From the NCBI RefSeq assembly GCF_000151315.2, contig NW_011887294.1, positions 1,464,601 to 1,528,600 of the forward strand: DNA of 64,000 nt, given 5' to 3'. Position 1 is the first letter of the stretch. Every line of letters starts with the position of its first letter. Source of the stretch: Capsaspora owczarzaki ATCC 30864 (lineage: Eukaryota > Opisthokonta > Filasterea). This document shows, one piece after another, positions 39,366 to 50,858 of this stretch. Both the position numbers and the translations under genes were made by a program. Under the pieces are notes generated by a model. That model had not been told where the DNA came from. It made no database searches and was given only the letters and a program-made list of their open reading frames with translations.

Positions 39366-40268
39366 ATGAATGCGAGTGAACTGAAAGACATGACAATTGT
39401 TGGACAAAAACAAAAGACTGACTCTGGAAAACTGCTCCTCGTGAACAGCGAAATTCTGATGTCAGGCAACGACGTTCTGGCCACGGTCGTGACGCAGCTT
39501 ATCGGCAGCGAACAGCTCCGAGCACGTGTCCGCGAGCTTGAAACTGAACGTGACGCCCTGAAGCGAGAGCTGGCGGACGCCCGACGCCAACATGCGCAAG
39601 AAATGGAGGCTGCCCGACGCCAGCATATCGATCGACTTGAGCAGAAGCATGCTGAGCAAATCCGTGCTCTCAACGACAGAGTCACTGCTCTCGAGCAGCA
39701 ACTGGAGCAGCATCGTCGTGTGGCGGCGGAAGAGCGTCGTGTGGCGGCGGAAGAGCGCGCCACCATTCTCGCCAGGCTCGACAAAGTTGAAACCAAGTAC
39801 GACAAGGTTCTAGCCAGGCTCGACGCGATGGAAGGCGCTCTCGCACTTGGACAGATCGTCTACGACCTCGAGGAAAAGATCGTTCTCTGGGTTCTCGCCA
39901 ACGACAAGGACAAGAAAAGGCGCCTCCGTCTGAACACGGTGAGGTCCTTGACCGATCCCTGGGTCAGTACTCACGTGTCGCAACTGAACGAGAAGGAGCA
40001 GCAACGTGCCAACTCCGTTCAGTCTGCACTCGACCGCTTGTTTGGCAACTTCCACGCTGTCTTCAAGGAAGCGAAGAAGATTGGCGTGGCCACCGCGCGT
40101 CCACCGTCAGAAATGTCGCAGGAAGATCAAGAAAAACTGGCACGCGCACATGTGAAAGACGAGATGCTTCTGAAAGACATGCTCAGAATCATTGAATTCT
40201 ACCATCTGGATGTCCCCACCATCATCGCACGATGCGAGGCGGAGCAGGATTCTTGGCAAACTGCGTAA
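39366..40268 (+). CDS. Coiled-coil protein of unknown function
   Basis: Single-exon frame of 300 residues, ATG 39366 to TAA 40266-40268. I do not recognise a family. Residues 40-160 are a long, charged heptad coiled coil (LRARVRELETERDALKREL and similar), including a perfect 7-residue tandem repeat RRVAAEE encoded by a directly repeated 21-bp DNA segment. Residues 160-300 look like a compact helical domain: GQIVYDLEEKIVLWVLAND, a basic KKRRLRLN stretch, LTDPWVSTHVSQL, ALDRLFGNFHAVFKEAKKIG, then MLLKDMLRIIEFYHLDVPTII. No signal peptide or membrane segment. The lack of introns and the compact layout could mean a retrocopy or a lineage-specific family. Even codon use and a clean start and stop support a real gene. 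Confidence 0.72.
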   Translation: MNASELKDMTIVGQKQKTDSGKLLLVNSEILMSGNDVLATVVTQLIGSEQLRARVRELETERDALKRELADARRQHAQEMEAARRQHIDRLEQKHAEQIRALNDRVTALEQQLEQHRRVAAEERRVAAEERATILARLDKVETKYDKVLARLDAMEGALALGQIVYDLEEKIVLWVLANDKDKKRRLRLNTVRSLTDPWVSTHVSQLNEKEQQRANSVQSALDRLFGNFHAVFKEAKKIGVATARPPSEMSQEDQEKLARAHVKDEMLLKDMLRIIEFYHLDVPTIIARCEAEQDSWQTA

Positions 40269-41543
40269 CCTGATCGTCATTGTATTCAAGTTTTGTATCG
40301 AATAGATTCACCTTTTTCAAGTTTTATCCTTGTCCTATCGATTGGAAGTCTCCCATCTTGATGCCACACATCATTTGCCGAGATATTGCTTGAGCGCGTT
40401 GTCCGGCTGCTTACTCTCCATCGTCTTAGCTCTTGCCAGCAACGCTCTGTTGTTTGCCCCACTCCCCGACACAAGTCTCAGTGATTCTGGGATGCTCGCT
40501 GCAGGGACTTTTGCAGCTTCCCTCGCATCCGCACGAAAATCAGCCAGCGACCGTTGATTGGCTCGGCTGAATCCGCCGGCAGTGTACAAATCTGATTGTT
40601 GATATGGGGGAGTAATGGGAAGGGTGGCGTCGTTGAACGAGGGTGCTCGAGTTTTTGTTGTCTGGGTTGGTCGTTTTTGCTCAACCCAAACCGACCGTGA
40701 CGTTCAAAAAATGACTGCCCCGATGATGATTCCTACTGAAACTTAGAGTTTATTTGAGCTCACTGGAGCAAGGGGGAGGTGATGAGGAGGTCGGGAAATG
40801 GGTGAGGGGAGGAGAGGTTTAGACCGCCTGAATGGGGTTTGAGCGGTTTTTCAACGCGAGCAAGCCGGTCCGAGCTCACTACCGTTCCACCAACCCTCAA
40901 AGCACATTGCGTGGACATCCCAACCTTCTAATCTTTCATGAAAAATGGTTGTAGGAAGCATACGAGAAAAACCGATGAAACGACAGAAAACATAGAAAAA
41001 AAACTTTGAAAAAAAAACTTGAAAAAAAAAACATCTCAATGAAAATTTTGTTTTTGGGAGTTGGTTGCTCGCTCTCTCTATTTCTTTTGCCTCTCGGTAC
41101 AGCATGCAATCTGCTCGACCCCCGCGCTCCGCCCTTGCTGCATCCGACACAGAATGATACGCTTTAACGGATTAGGTTGAAGGGAGGGAGGGCTGCAATG
41201 CGATGGGGGACGAATCGGCCGTAGCAAGAGGACGCCGTCGGTTTTGTTGGAGTTTGGGGGTTGGCGAAAGGATGCTTTTTCCGTTCGGCTCGCCTGCGCT
41301 CCTCGTTCCCCGACGGCAGCCGTTGACGCTGTACATTGAGCGCTGTGTGGCGGCATCAAGTTTGACACCGCAATACTGCTCATGATGGAGCGCAGCGAGC
41401 TTCAGAAAGGGTTGACTTTGAGACAAGTTTTTTGAGAGAAAAAGTTTTTTTTTTTTCGTGGCTCCAACCCCCTCCAGACTGCTGTTCGACACCGCGACTC
41501 ACACTCTTGCTCCTTGCACGCCTTCCACTCACACCAGGTTACA
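40269..41543. other. Spacer upstream of the eS1 gene
   Basis: About 1.27 kb with no frame of convincing coding character. The last 150 bp before the eS1 start are T-rich, then CT-rich (ACACTCTTGCTCCTTGCACG around 41502), a composition common around start sites of ribosomal-protein genes. I see no RNA gene. Confidence 0.5.
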
Positions 41544-42649
41544 ATGGCTGTTGGCAAGAACAAGCGCCTGACCAAGGGCGGCAAGAAGGGTTCCAAGAAG
41601 AAGATGTAAGTTTTTTTTTTGCTCCCTTTTCCCTCTTGTTGACCCTCCCGCCTTTTCCCCCAATCGCTGCCATCCCGTTCGTTCGCTGGCAGCGCACGTC
41701 TCCTTCTGTGCCATCCATTTGTACGCCGGTGCAGGACCACACGCCGGGACGTCGTGCAATTGGAAAAAAAAATGGCGATGGATTGCGTTGCTTTTTTTTT
41801 TTTTGCCAGCCCCATCCACGAGGATGTTTTGTCTTTTTTTCTTCCTCGCTCCTCCCACCTCCATTCCACTGGCCCACCACGTTGCTAATATTGCATCCAC
41901 CCCTTTTTCTCCACCACCACAGCGCCGACCCCTACGCCAAGAAGGACTGGTACGACATCAAGGCCCCCTCGATGTTCACCACCCGCCAGGTTGGCAAGAC
42001 CCTTGTCACCCGCACCACCGGTACCAAGATCGCCGCTGATGGTCTTAAGGGCCGTGTCTTCGAGGTTTCCCTCGCCGATCTCCAGGGAGGCAACGAGGAG
42101 GAGGCTCACCGCAAGATCAAGCTTTGCGCTGATGAGGTCCAGGGCAAGAACCTGCTCACCAACTTCCACGGCCTTGACTTCACCACCGACAAGCTCCGCT
42201 CGCTCGTCAAGAAGTGGCACACCCTCATCGAGGCCATCGTCGACGTCAAGACCAGCGACAACTATGTTGTCCGCGTCTTTGTCATTGCTTTCACCAAGCG
42301 CCGCCCCAACCAGGTGAAGAAGACCTCGTACGCCCAGCACGCTCAGATCCGCCAGATCCGCAAGAAGATGACCGACATTATCACCAAGGAGGTCAGCTCT
42401 GCCGACCTTAAGGAGTTTGTCGCCAAGCTCCTCCCCGAGTCTATTGGCAAGGAGATTGAGAAGGCCTGCCAGGGTGTCTACCCCCTCCAGAACGTCTTTG
42501 TCCGCAAGGTCAAGGTTCTCAGGAAGCCCAAGCTCGACATGGGCAAGCTTCTTGAGCTCCACGGCGACTCTGGCGCTTCGTCCGAGGACACTGGTGCCAA
42601 GGTTGAGCGTGGCGATTTCGTTGAGCCCGCTATCCTGGCCTCCGTCTAA
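41544..42649 (+). CDS. RPS3A: 40S ribosomal protein eS1 (RPS3A)
   Basis: Component of the small ribosomal subunit platform near the mRNA exit. Two exons, 41544-41605 and 41923-42649, encode 262 residues (human 264). The N-terminus is [20 protein letters not shown] followed by [17 protein letters not shown]. Other family signatures are [63 protein letters not shown] and QIRQIRKKM. Codon use is strongly biased to C-ending codons compared with its neighbours, as expected for a highly expressed gene. The single intron lies after codon 20 and is rich in T and C. Confidence 0.97.
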
Positions 42650-43301
42650 ACGTCCCACCGTCCCATCTTCTAAAATGGCAGTTGTCTGAAAACCAGTCTC
42701 ATGCTTTGTGTTTCCTTGACATTTGTTTCGGATATAAATGCTCTTCTATCTTGATTTTTGGTCTTGCAACTTTTTCAGTCGGTGTGCAGTGTGCAGGAGC
42801 ATGTAGCAAAAGGAGAGTTGAGTGTCGTCGTCCAGACGTTGATTGTTGTTGGAGAAGTGTTTATGCTGGAAGTGGAGAAGTATTCAATGTTTCGCGCTTT
42901 TAAAATTTTGGCTTCCATTCAAACCTGAGAACCAGGCGCGAGCCATAATGAGAAGGCATAAAGTTGTGGTTGTCGAGGCAACGAGCTTTCACCCAAACAA
43001 CCCTAATCACAAACCAAAACACAAGAAAGAAAAGAAAAGAAAAGAAAAGAAAAAAAAAAAAAAAAAGGCGTAGCCAAAGCAAAGAAGCCTCCATTCTCGT
43101 CGCCGCTGTTGCTTCGTTGCACTCGCTTAAACTCGCCTTTTAAAATTCAGCAAAGCTTGACTTTTTGTAACCAAAGTGTCAAGTTTAAAAAAAAAAAAAC
43201 CAAAACAAAACACCAAACACATAGGATTGTGAAACCGACAACCTCATCCAAATTCGGCTCAGTCCCCCCTCTCCAACAAACCCCCTCTCTCTTTGCATTT
43301 G
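42650..43301. other. Spacer between eS1 and DCAF12
   Basis: About 650 bp. It contains an A-rich stretch with a (GAAAA)n-like run (43026-43067) and an A13 run near 43187. No coding region or RNA gene is supportable; it should hold the eS1 3' end and the DCAF12 promoter. Confidence 0.5.
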
Positions 43302-44510
43302 ATGCCCACCACGGAGACACGCAGCGCGAATGGCGTGGGCACAACTGCGGACACTCCACTGACACCGTCGGCCTCCGGTTGCGCAGCGGAAGAGGGCCAC
43401 ACTGCGGGCGCTCGAGTGGTTACGTCAAGTGGTTTATGCCCCAGTCAGCTCATGGAGGCTGCCACCCTGCCTGCCGACCCTGCAGCAGCAGCAGCAGCAG
43501 CAGCACAGGCAGTCATGTCCCAGCAAGGATTCTTCCCTCGCTTTGCAGCGCTGGCAAGCGTGCCATCGCCCGCCCTGACCCCGGATTCACGGTTGCGCGC
43601 ATCGCCTGGTTTCAGCGCAGCAGTCCGTGCGCCACCCGCCGCCTCCGCCCCTTTGGGCTCAAACCAGGTCCAGGTCCAGGCCCGTATCTCGCGTCGTGCT
43701 ACTGTGCATGGCGCTGTCGCAGGGCTCGAGGCCGATCATGCGCTGGCCCAGCTGCATTTGAATCAAGATGCGGCGGTTTCGGACGAGAAACCGCTGAATC
43801 CGAATCACCGAACCCTGCCTGTCTCGACCACTTTCAAACCATCCTCCGTTGCGGTTTCCACCCCAGAGACCGCATCCGCTGCTTCTCCTCAAGGTGTTCA
43901 GTGGGGCTCTTTCGCCGACACCTCGGGCTTCCAGAGAGGCTATCCGGCAGCTTGGCAAAGCCCGTTGTTGCAGGTCGCCTCGACTTCCTCGCCGCCACTC
44001 CCGTCGTCCCACCACAGTTCGCGCAATGGTGGCAGCCACGACTTTTCACTTCTGGCACGCGACACGTTTATTGAAGACATTCCCACCGAAACCGGCTTCC
44101 AGGTGCTCGCCCGAGACTCGTTCGTCGAAGACATTCGCGCGACTGGCTACCTCTTTCCGCCGATTGCCCATCTCAATCCCACCGGTTTGGATTCGAACAG
44201 ACCCGCTGACACGACCCCGACTCCTCCATTCGTCTTCCCGTTTGGAGATGATTTCTCGCGCACCGCAACCCCCGCGGTCTGCGCGCACGCGATTGCACGC
44301 GACGAGCTCTCCGACCAGAGCTCGTACGACTCTCTGACGCGAGATGCCTTTGTCGAGGATATTCGGAGCACGGGCTACCGCTTCATCCACCCCAGCATCT
44401 TGCGTGCAAACTCAACTCCGGATGAACAGTCTGCCTCGATGTTGCCGCGGGCTGAGCACGATTCGGATTCCTCTCTGACCGATCCTGATGATGAGAATGA
44501 CGACGACGAC

Positions 44511-44541
<31 letters not shown>

Positions 44542-46339
44542 TCTCTGACAGCGATCTCTTCGAGGACGGCAACGCCGAGCACGCAGAAGACGACGAAGCC
44601 CGCTTTGCTTGCGTGTACTCGAGCAGCCACTCTCTCGCGCGCACCATCGACGATAAATTCTGCAACAGCGCGTCCGCTCCAGCTGTTGCTCGAATGTCGG
44701 ATGCGCGGAGCATGTTTTCAGGTTCTGTCACGCGGTTTGTCAGCATGCGGCAGGTGCAACCGCAGCGTGGTCCTTTGCTGTCCCAGCACTTCACTCGCAG
44801 TTCCTCCCTCAGCTCCATTGTCAATCGCAAGCTTCCGAACGTTGTCCAGGAGCAGATGCTCAAGGTACAGTACCGCTGTGCCATGTCGTTTTGAAAGCAA
44901 AAAAAAAACAAAACAAAAAACCAACAAAAAGTTGTCGACTCACCTCTGCACTCGCTCAGATCCCAACTGGAGACAAGCTCTATGTCTGCCGCTGGATTGA
45001 CGATATGCACATTTTGTTTGGGAGCAAAGACAATCAAGTACGTACCGCGAGCGTCTTTCCGAGTGGTTTTTTCTTCTTTTTCTTTTTGCGTTAGTTTGTT
45101 TTGTTTTGCGTTTTCCATCCTGTGCTCACTTGACGCCTTCACCGCTCTAGTTGATCTTGTACAGCCTTCGCACCCATGCTTGTCAAACCATCCCGACGCT
45201 CAACGGCAGCGCGGACAGAGCCGACCAGCCTGGGATGCACGCGATCGCACTGAGCCCTTCTGGCAGGATGGTTGCGACAGGTGCCTCGGACTCGAGCAAT
45301 GTGGCCGTTTATCGCTTGCCCGACTTTGCCCCGGTCTGCGTGTTTGAAGTGAGTCGGTTGTCGTCGTCGTCTAACGAATGATTGAACTCGCCTTTTTTTT
45401 TTTTCTTTTTTTTCTTTTTTTCATACTCGATTTCTGATCTCTCACTACTTTGGTTCTCACTGTTGATATCGCCTACTCTTTTTCCAGGGACACACTGACA
45501 AGATATTTGACTTGCAGTGGCTGGACGATACCAACCTCCTTTCGGCTTCCCGGGACGGCTCGCTTGCTCGTTGGGCCATTCCTGCGCCCGACGCGTCGCC
45601 TTGCCGCTTTGGCTCAATGATGATGGATGGCCACCAACCGTCCACCTATCCCATCATTGCGGATCACGAGGTGGTGTTCGACGATCCCAACCAGAAAGTG
45701 CGGGCACTGGCATTCAATCCGGCCACCAACCATTTGGGTGTTTTGACGATGGAAGGCGGCGTGCATTTCTTCTCGACCTCAGAGTCCGGTAGCACCGCCT
45801 CGACTGCCGGCGTATTTCAGAGCCTTTCTAGCTTCCAGCTCGACTACGAGCACACACCGGCCATCGCTGTGCACCTTGAAACGAACACCTTTGCCGTCGC
45901 GGCGGGCGCTCGGGTCATGTTCTTTGATCCTTTGGCAGACAACCCTCTCTTTGAGCTGGAGGATGTCGGCGCCGACTGGGGCATCCGCTCTCTTGTCTTT
46001 CGCGGCGATCAGCTCATCATTGGCGGCGGCTCTGGCTTTGCGAGCCATTTCGACTTTCGCGAGCAGGCCTTTGCGCGCGTCCGCCGTCATGGTCGCGCCA
46101 TCATGAACGTATTCAACCTGTCGCGTCCTTGCACACTGCTCCAGTATGGCGACGTTGAGGATCAGCACGAGTACCTTCTCGATGTCGCGTCCGGTTGGCG
46201 CAAGCAGGAAGCGACTCGCTCGGACAGTGACTTTGCGGTGCTCTCCGTCGCATTGGACTCGACCCAGCTGCGAATGGTAGTTTGTGGCGGGCCCCTCTAC
46301 AGCGCCGCATCTGGTCGTTATGCCTCCATTTGGATGTGA
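43302..46339 (+). CDS. DCAF12: DCAF12-like CRL4 substrate receptor (WD40 protein)
   Basis: Substrate receptor of the DDB1-CUL4 ubiquitin ligase; human DCAF12 recognises C-terminal glutamate degrons. Four exons, 43302-44864, 44960-45037, 45151-45348 and 45488-46339, give 896 residues. The C-terminal 380 residues match DCAF12: CRWIDDMHILFGSKDNQ, MHAIALSPSGRMVATGASD, LAVYRLP-like VAVYRLPDFAPVC, GHTDKIFDLQWL, SASRDGSLARW, KVRALAFNP, and the terminal VVCGGPLYSAASGRYASIW, close to the human VAGGPLPSGLHGNYAGLW. Human DCAF12 has 453 residues. The extra N-terminal 500 are disordered, Ala/Ser/Pro-rich, carry an Asp tract (44497-44541) and three copies of an ARDxFVEDIRxTGY motif (residues about 250-366). 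These repeats are not something I know from other DCAF12 proteins. Confidence 0.9.
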
Positions 46340-46848
46340 GTGCATGGATGATTGTGTTTGTTGTTGTTTTGCGAGCAATACATTCGGGCGTCTCCAATAT
46401 GTTTCTATGTGTTTCTTCTTCTTTTTTTCCAATGTTGTTGTTCTGCTCCAAGTCATTCACCACCAGCAGAACATTTCACGATAGCATCTCTTCATGACCG
46501 TGGGACGGCGATCATCACCCATCCTTTCACTGTTTTTGTATCTTCGTTCTATTCCGTTTTGAAAAAGCCCGCATCTCATCCAATCCAAATCCGATGTTCG
46601 CCCTGGTACACAAAAAAATGAGTTTTTTTTTTTTTTTTTTTTTTTTTTTGGGTTGTGCACAGCGATCGTCGTCTCGTTCTCGCTTCCAGATGCCGCCTTC
46701 GTTCTCCCTCCACAGCGGCAACACTGCTCATCCCACCACATCCAGCCCATCCTTACGTCCGCTTTGTCTGCTGCAGACGCCCCTTCAAACATGGCTCCAC
46801 TTTTTTTTTTTTTTTTTTCCCCTCTTCTTCTTTCCCCTCTTGTCCTTT
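46340..46848. other. Spacer upstream of PDHA1 with T-runs
   Basis: About 510 bp. It contains a T26 run (46623-46648) and a T18 run near 46801-46818 just before the PDHA1 start. A frame here beginning MAPLF followed by polyphenylalanine is a homopolymer artefact. Promoter and 5' leader of PDHA1 are expected in this stretch. Confidence 0.45.
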
Positions 46849-47196
46849 ATGCTGCTTGTGCGTTTCTGACTGCGCTGGTCGTTGCGCAGTCGACGCTGCT
46901 GCGTAGAGTGTGCATCGTGCTTGCTTGTTTGTGCCCCATGTCGCTGCTCCACTCACCTTTGCCGTGTCTCTCCACTTTGGATGGCAGACCTCTGCTTCGT
47001 CGCGGGCTCTCACGGCCGCCGCCACTCGTGCGTTCGCCACCAGCGCCGCCGCCCCGTCCTCCGCTGCGGGCGTCCGATTCGACTTTCCCGTACGTAGGCT
47101 GTTACCCTCCAGAAATCATCCTCTTCCATTGTTGCCGCTGTCCACACTCGTTGTTGGGGTTTGGCGCTTCAGTGCGTCGATTGCTGTCACTGCCGT

Positions 47197-47234
<38 letters not shown>

Positions 47235-48830
47235 CAAGCAATTTTTTTTTTGTATCAACTTTGTGTTTGTTGAACGCACGTTTTCGCGAGATGGACATCA
47301 GCAAGAATGACAAGTGCACAGTTGAACGTCCTTGTCTCGTTGGCATGGATGGATTGTTGGCAATCCCCTCCCCCTCTTCGTTCTGTTGTTTTGGTGGAAA
47401 AACTCAACCACATGCACATGCCGCTCTTTGTCGACTCGTTCTTTGTTTGACGCTTAGGTCCCGTTCATGACCCACAAGTGCTCGGGCCTGCCGGATCACG
47501 CCATGGCCACCAAGGAAGAGCTGCTCGACTACTACCGCACAATGCAGGTCATTCGCCGAATGGAAACGGCTGCAGGCGATCTGTACAAGTCCAAGTTCAT
47601 CCGCGGCTTCTGCCATCTCTACTCTGGCCAGGTATGTGTGTCACTGCGGCAGCAAGCATGTGTGTTGCTTATTGACGTAGAAGAGAGGAAGAGAAGGCTA
47701 CAAAACACCCCCGTCGTTGCCAAACCCCAAAACCCAAACTCAAATTCTCCAATTCCATCCCATCCTCTTTTGCCCTTGGACTTGCAGGAGGCCGTGTGCA
47801 CTGGCGTCGAAGCTGCCATCACCAAGGAGGACTCGGTCATCACCGCATATCGCGCGCACGGATTCACCTACGTCCGTGGCGTGTCGGTCAAGGGCGTCTT
47901 GGCCGAGCTGACCGGTCGCCAGGGCGGCTGCGCCAAGGGCAAGGGCGGTTCGATGCACATGTACAACCACAACTTTTTCGGCGGCAACGGCATTGTTGGC
48001 GCGCAGGTGCCGCTGGGCGCCGGCATTGCGCTGGCCCACCAGTACCAGGGCAACAAGAAGGTCTGCATTTCGCTGTACGGCGACGGTGCTGCCAACCAGG
48101 GCCAAATCTTTGAGGCGTACAACATGGCCGCATTGTGGAAGCTCCCTGCCATCTTCATCTGCGAGAACAACCAGTACGGCATGGGCACCGCGATTGGCCG
48201 CGCTGCCGCGTCCACCGAGTACTACACTCGTGGTGACTACATTCCCGGCATCAAGGTGAACGGCATGGATGTTCTCGCCGTCCGCGAGGCCACCAAGTTT
48301 GCCGTCGACCACGCTCGCGCAGGCAAGGGCCCCTTCGTGCTCGAGATGATTACATACCGCTATGGCGGCCACTCGATGAGCGACCCCGGCACCAGCTACC
48401 GTTCGCGTGAGGAGATCCAGCAGATGCGCTCCAACAACGACCCCATCAACAATGTCAAAAACCGACTTCTCTCGACCAACCTCGCGACTGCCGAGGAGCT
48501 CAAGGTTTGTCGAGATTTTTGATGCTTGAAGTGTTATTCGAGACGATGATTGCTCGTTGGTTTTGCCTTCTTTCTTTGAATTTTTCAAGTGCTTGCGACT
48601 GGGCTGACTCTTTGTGCTGTTTTTTTTTTTTTTTTTTTTTTTGCCATTCGGATCCACAACAACAGGAGATTGATCAAGCCGTCCGCAAGGAGGTGGACGA
48701 GGCTGTCGAGTTTGCCAAGGAGGACGCCGAGTTGCCAGTCGAGGAGGCTTACACCGACGTGTATAAGGACACTGTTCCCGAAGCCATCCGTGGCTGCGAT
48801 CCCTTCACTTGGGCTCACCCCAAGCATTAA
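46849..48830 (+). CDS. PDHA1: Pyruvate dehydrogenase E1 component, alpha subunit
   Basis: Mitochondrial matrix enzyme: thiamine-diphosphate-dependent decarboxylation of pyruvate as a heterotetramer with E1 beta. Exons 46849-46857, 46988-47089, 47458-47631, 47788-48504 and 48666-48830 close in frame to 388 residues (human 390). The proposed N-terminus [26 protein letters not shown] is a good mitochondrial presequence; the first exon has only three codons and is the least certain part. Family motifs: [53 protein letters not shown], the thiamine-diphosphate motif [20 protein letters not shown]...N and [19 protein letters not shown]. Both regulatory serines of the animal enzyme in the last motif are conserved, consistent with control by pyruvate dehydrogenase kinase. 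Confidence 0.95.
47198..47231. repeat. A34 homopolymer in PDHA1 intron
   Basis: Uninterrupted run of about 34 A in the intron between PDHA1 exons 2 and 3, on the transcribed sense strand. Confidence 0.95.
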
Positions 48831-49962
48831 ATGGCTTGCATTGCTTTTTTTTTTTTGATTCCCACCCCCTTTTGTTGTTTTGAAACACCTGATTCCCCAC
48901 TTTGGATTTCCCCCTCTTTCGTGGTCCATGTGGTCCATGGCTCTTCACAACTTCCATTAAACATTTTTTGTTGTAGTTGTTCCAATGGCCTGATTTGTTT
49001 TGATTTCGTGTGCAGCCAGTCGTTTAATTCAATTTGGTGGGTAGTGACAACTTTACCTCCAAAAACGAAAAAAACAAAACAAAAACCGAAAAAAAAAACA
49101 CGAAATTCTGCAACGTCCATTTTCAGCCGATCGTCCCTTCCCTTGAGTCAAAATTGTTGCTGTCAACATCGGACCAGTGACATGCAAAGCAATCGTTATG
49201 AGGGAATGACAGAGTTGAAGTGCGAGGGTCACTTGTGCGAAAAACCAAACAATCAACGCCATCGCTCAAACGTCGCTCTCTGCCACGTCGATGTGCGCCT
49301 CGTTTGCCCTTCCAACGGTTGGCGCGCGGTTGTCACAAGGTTGCGACGCATGCTCTGTGCGCTCCGAGGGTGCCCACCTTGCCATCGGATGCTGCGCAGA
49401 CAAAACGCCACACACGGCATTGACGCACAATTCAACTTGGCAGGACTTGCCATGTGCAGCGGGCGTTCTCTTTGACCAAAAATCAAACAGTCCCGCGACA
49501 TTGCCGCATTCGCTGGTGTGTGACAATGGAAAACGTCAACTGGCACAAGCAGGAGCAACCTCGATGTGTCATCCTGTGAATGTGAGGCGGACACGAATGC
49601 AAGTGACAGACAGACACGGCTTGGCTCACTTGTCCTAAAACATTCAACCATTGCGAATTTGGACAACTACTCGGGTAATTTGTCGAACGATGTGACGATG
49701 CGGTGACGATGGAAGCGATCACGTCCCACCGATCTAGTTGAGGGGGGTTGGGGTTGTCACCAAGCTTCTGATACAGCGGGGCAACGCGCGAGCGCACAGA
49801 GATGGTGCGATCGAAAATCGACACCCAGAATTTTTTTTTTTTTTTTTGTAAATATCGCCTGTTTTTGTCTGCCGTGTTTGTCCGCGAAACTAACACTTGA
49901 TTGGGTTGTTGCATGTGGTGTAACTTTTAGATTTGCCAATAGCTTGAATCCGATCATCGAAA
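48831..49962. other. Spacer between PDHA1 and the AMPK-beta-like gene
   Basis: About 1.13 kb. It has T-runs and A-runs near 48845-48856, 49087-49098 and 49830-49846, and mixed sequence with no extended codon-biased frame on either strand. I see no RNA gene. The promoter of the downstream gene should lie at its end. Confidence 0.5.
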
Positions 49963-50589
49963 ATGCCCGCCCCAGAACCCACCCAAACGGCCAGCTCGTC
50001 GACAAGCATCGACTTGACTCCGCGCCGGACTGTTGCTGGACCCGGCTTGTGTGCTTTGTATGCCCAGCCTGCAATCCGCAACAAGTACCCGAACAAGCAA
50101 AACCTGCTTCCGCCTGATCTGGTGATTGCATGCAACGATCCCATCAACCAGGTTCCGCGCATCGACAGCACGACTCGCCTGTCGTTGGCAACCACGCCGC
50201 TTCCTGTGACGAGCCAACCAACCACCCCGAGCACCGCAACTCCGCAGACCCCGCAGACCCCGCAGGATCCGAAAATCACGCCGTACTCGCCTGATGGTCG
50301 GGTAGCCACCCGCTTGCAGTGGATGCACGAAGGCAAAAATGTCCAAGTGTCGGGGTCGTACGACGACTGGCAGAGCTTGACGCCGCTAAAGCGCAACCCC
50401 GCCACAGGATTTCTGCAAACCGTGCTGCAGCTCCCACAAGGCGTTCACCAGTACAAGTTCATGGTCGATGGGCAGTGGAGGTGCTCCTCCTACCTCCCGA
50501 CTGCGCACGACCCTCGAGGCATTGAAAACAATGTGATTGAAGTCTGCCCGACCTTGCCCGTGAAGAGTCAACAGCAGGAGCAGCAACCA

Positions 50590-50629
<40 letters not shown>

Positions 50630-50685
50630 GACCACGCGCCACAAACCTGGTGGTGCACATTCAGAAGCCCGAGCGGGTTTTGTAA
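49963..50685 (+). CDS. AMPK-beta-like protein with a glycogen-binding module
   Basis: Single-exon frame of 240 residues from ATG 49963 to TAA 50683-50685. Residues about 115-195 form an AMPK1_CBM (CBM48-like) beta-sandwich: LQWMHEGKNVQVSGSYDDW, LQLPQGVHQYKFMVDGQW and GIENNVIEV. The carbohydrate-contacting residues of AMPK beta (Trp in DDW, Lys in YKF, Trp in GQW, Asn pair in ENN) are all present, so glycogen or starch-like binding is likely. The C-terminal domain that holds AMPK alpha and gamma together is missing; instead there is a Gln-rich tract (about residues 205-222) and a short tail. The N-terminal 110 residues are Thr/Pro-rich with a conserved-looking LYAQPAIRNKYPNKQNLLPPDL. It may be a stand-alone glycogen-targeting adaptor. 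It is convergent with VPS13B, 173 bp apart. Confidence 0.82.
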
Positions 50686-50858
50686 ATCTGACGTTTTAAA
50701 TGTTTGACTTTTCAAGGTTTTGTTTTTTCCGTACCCAATGTAAATAGACGCGCAAACACGCAATGTTTATTTTCTTGCATTCATTCATTATCAAAAACAA
50801 AAGTAGCATTGCGAAACGAATGCGAGGTCGAGCGCAACGAAACGCGACGCAACCCAAA

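Noticed and set aside
40700-40830. Possible C/D snoRNA (ATGATGATT and CTGA-like boxes)
   Set aside because: Box spacing and terminal stem do not form; the boxes are too short to support a call.
46790-47273. Frame beginning MAPLF followed by polyphenylalanine as a PDHA1 start or separate gene
   Set aside because: The Phe run is a T homopolymer. The three-codon exon at 46849-46857 gives a better mitochondrial presequence and keeps phase with exon 2.
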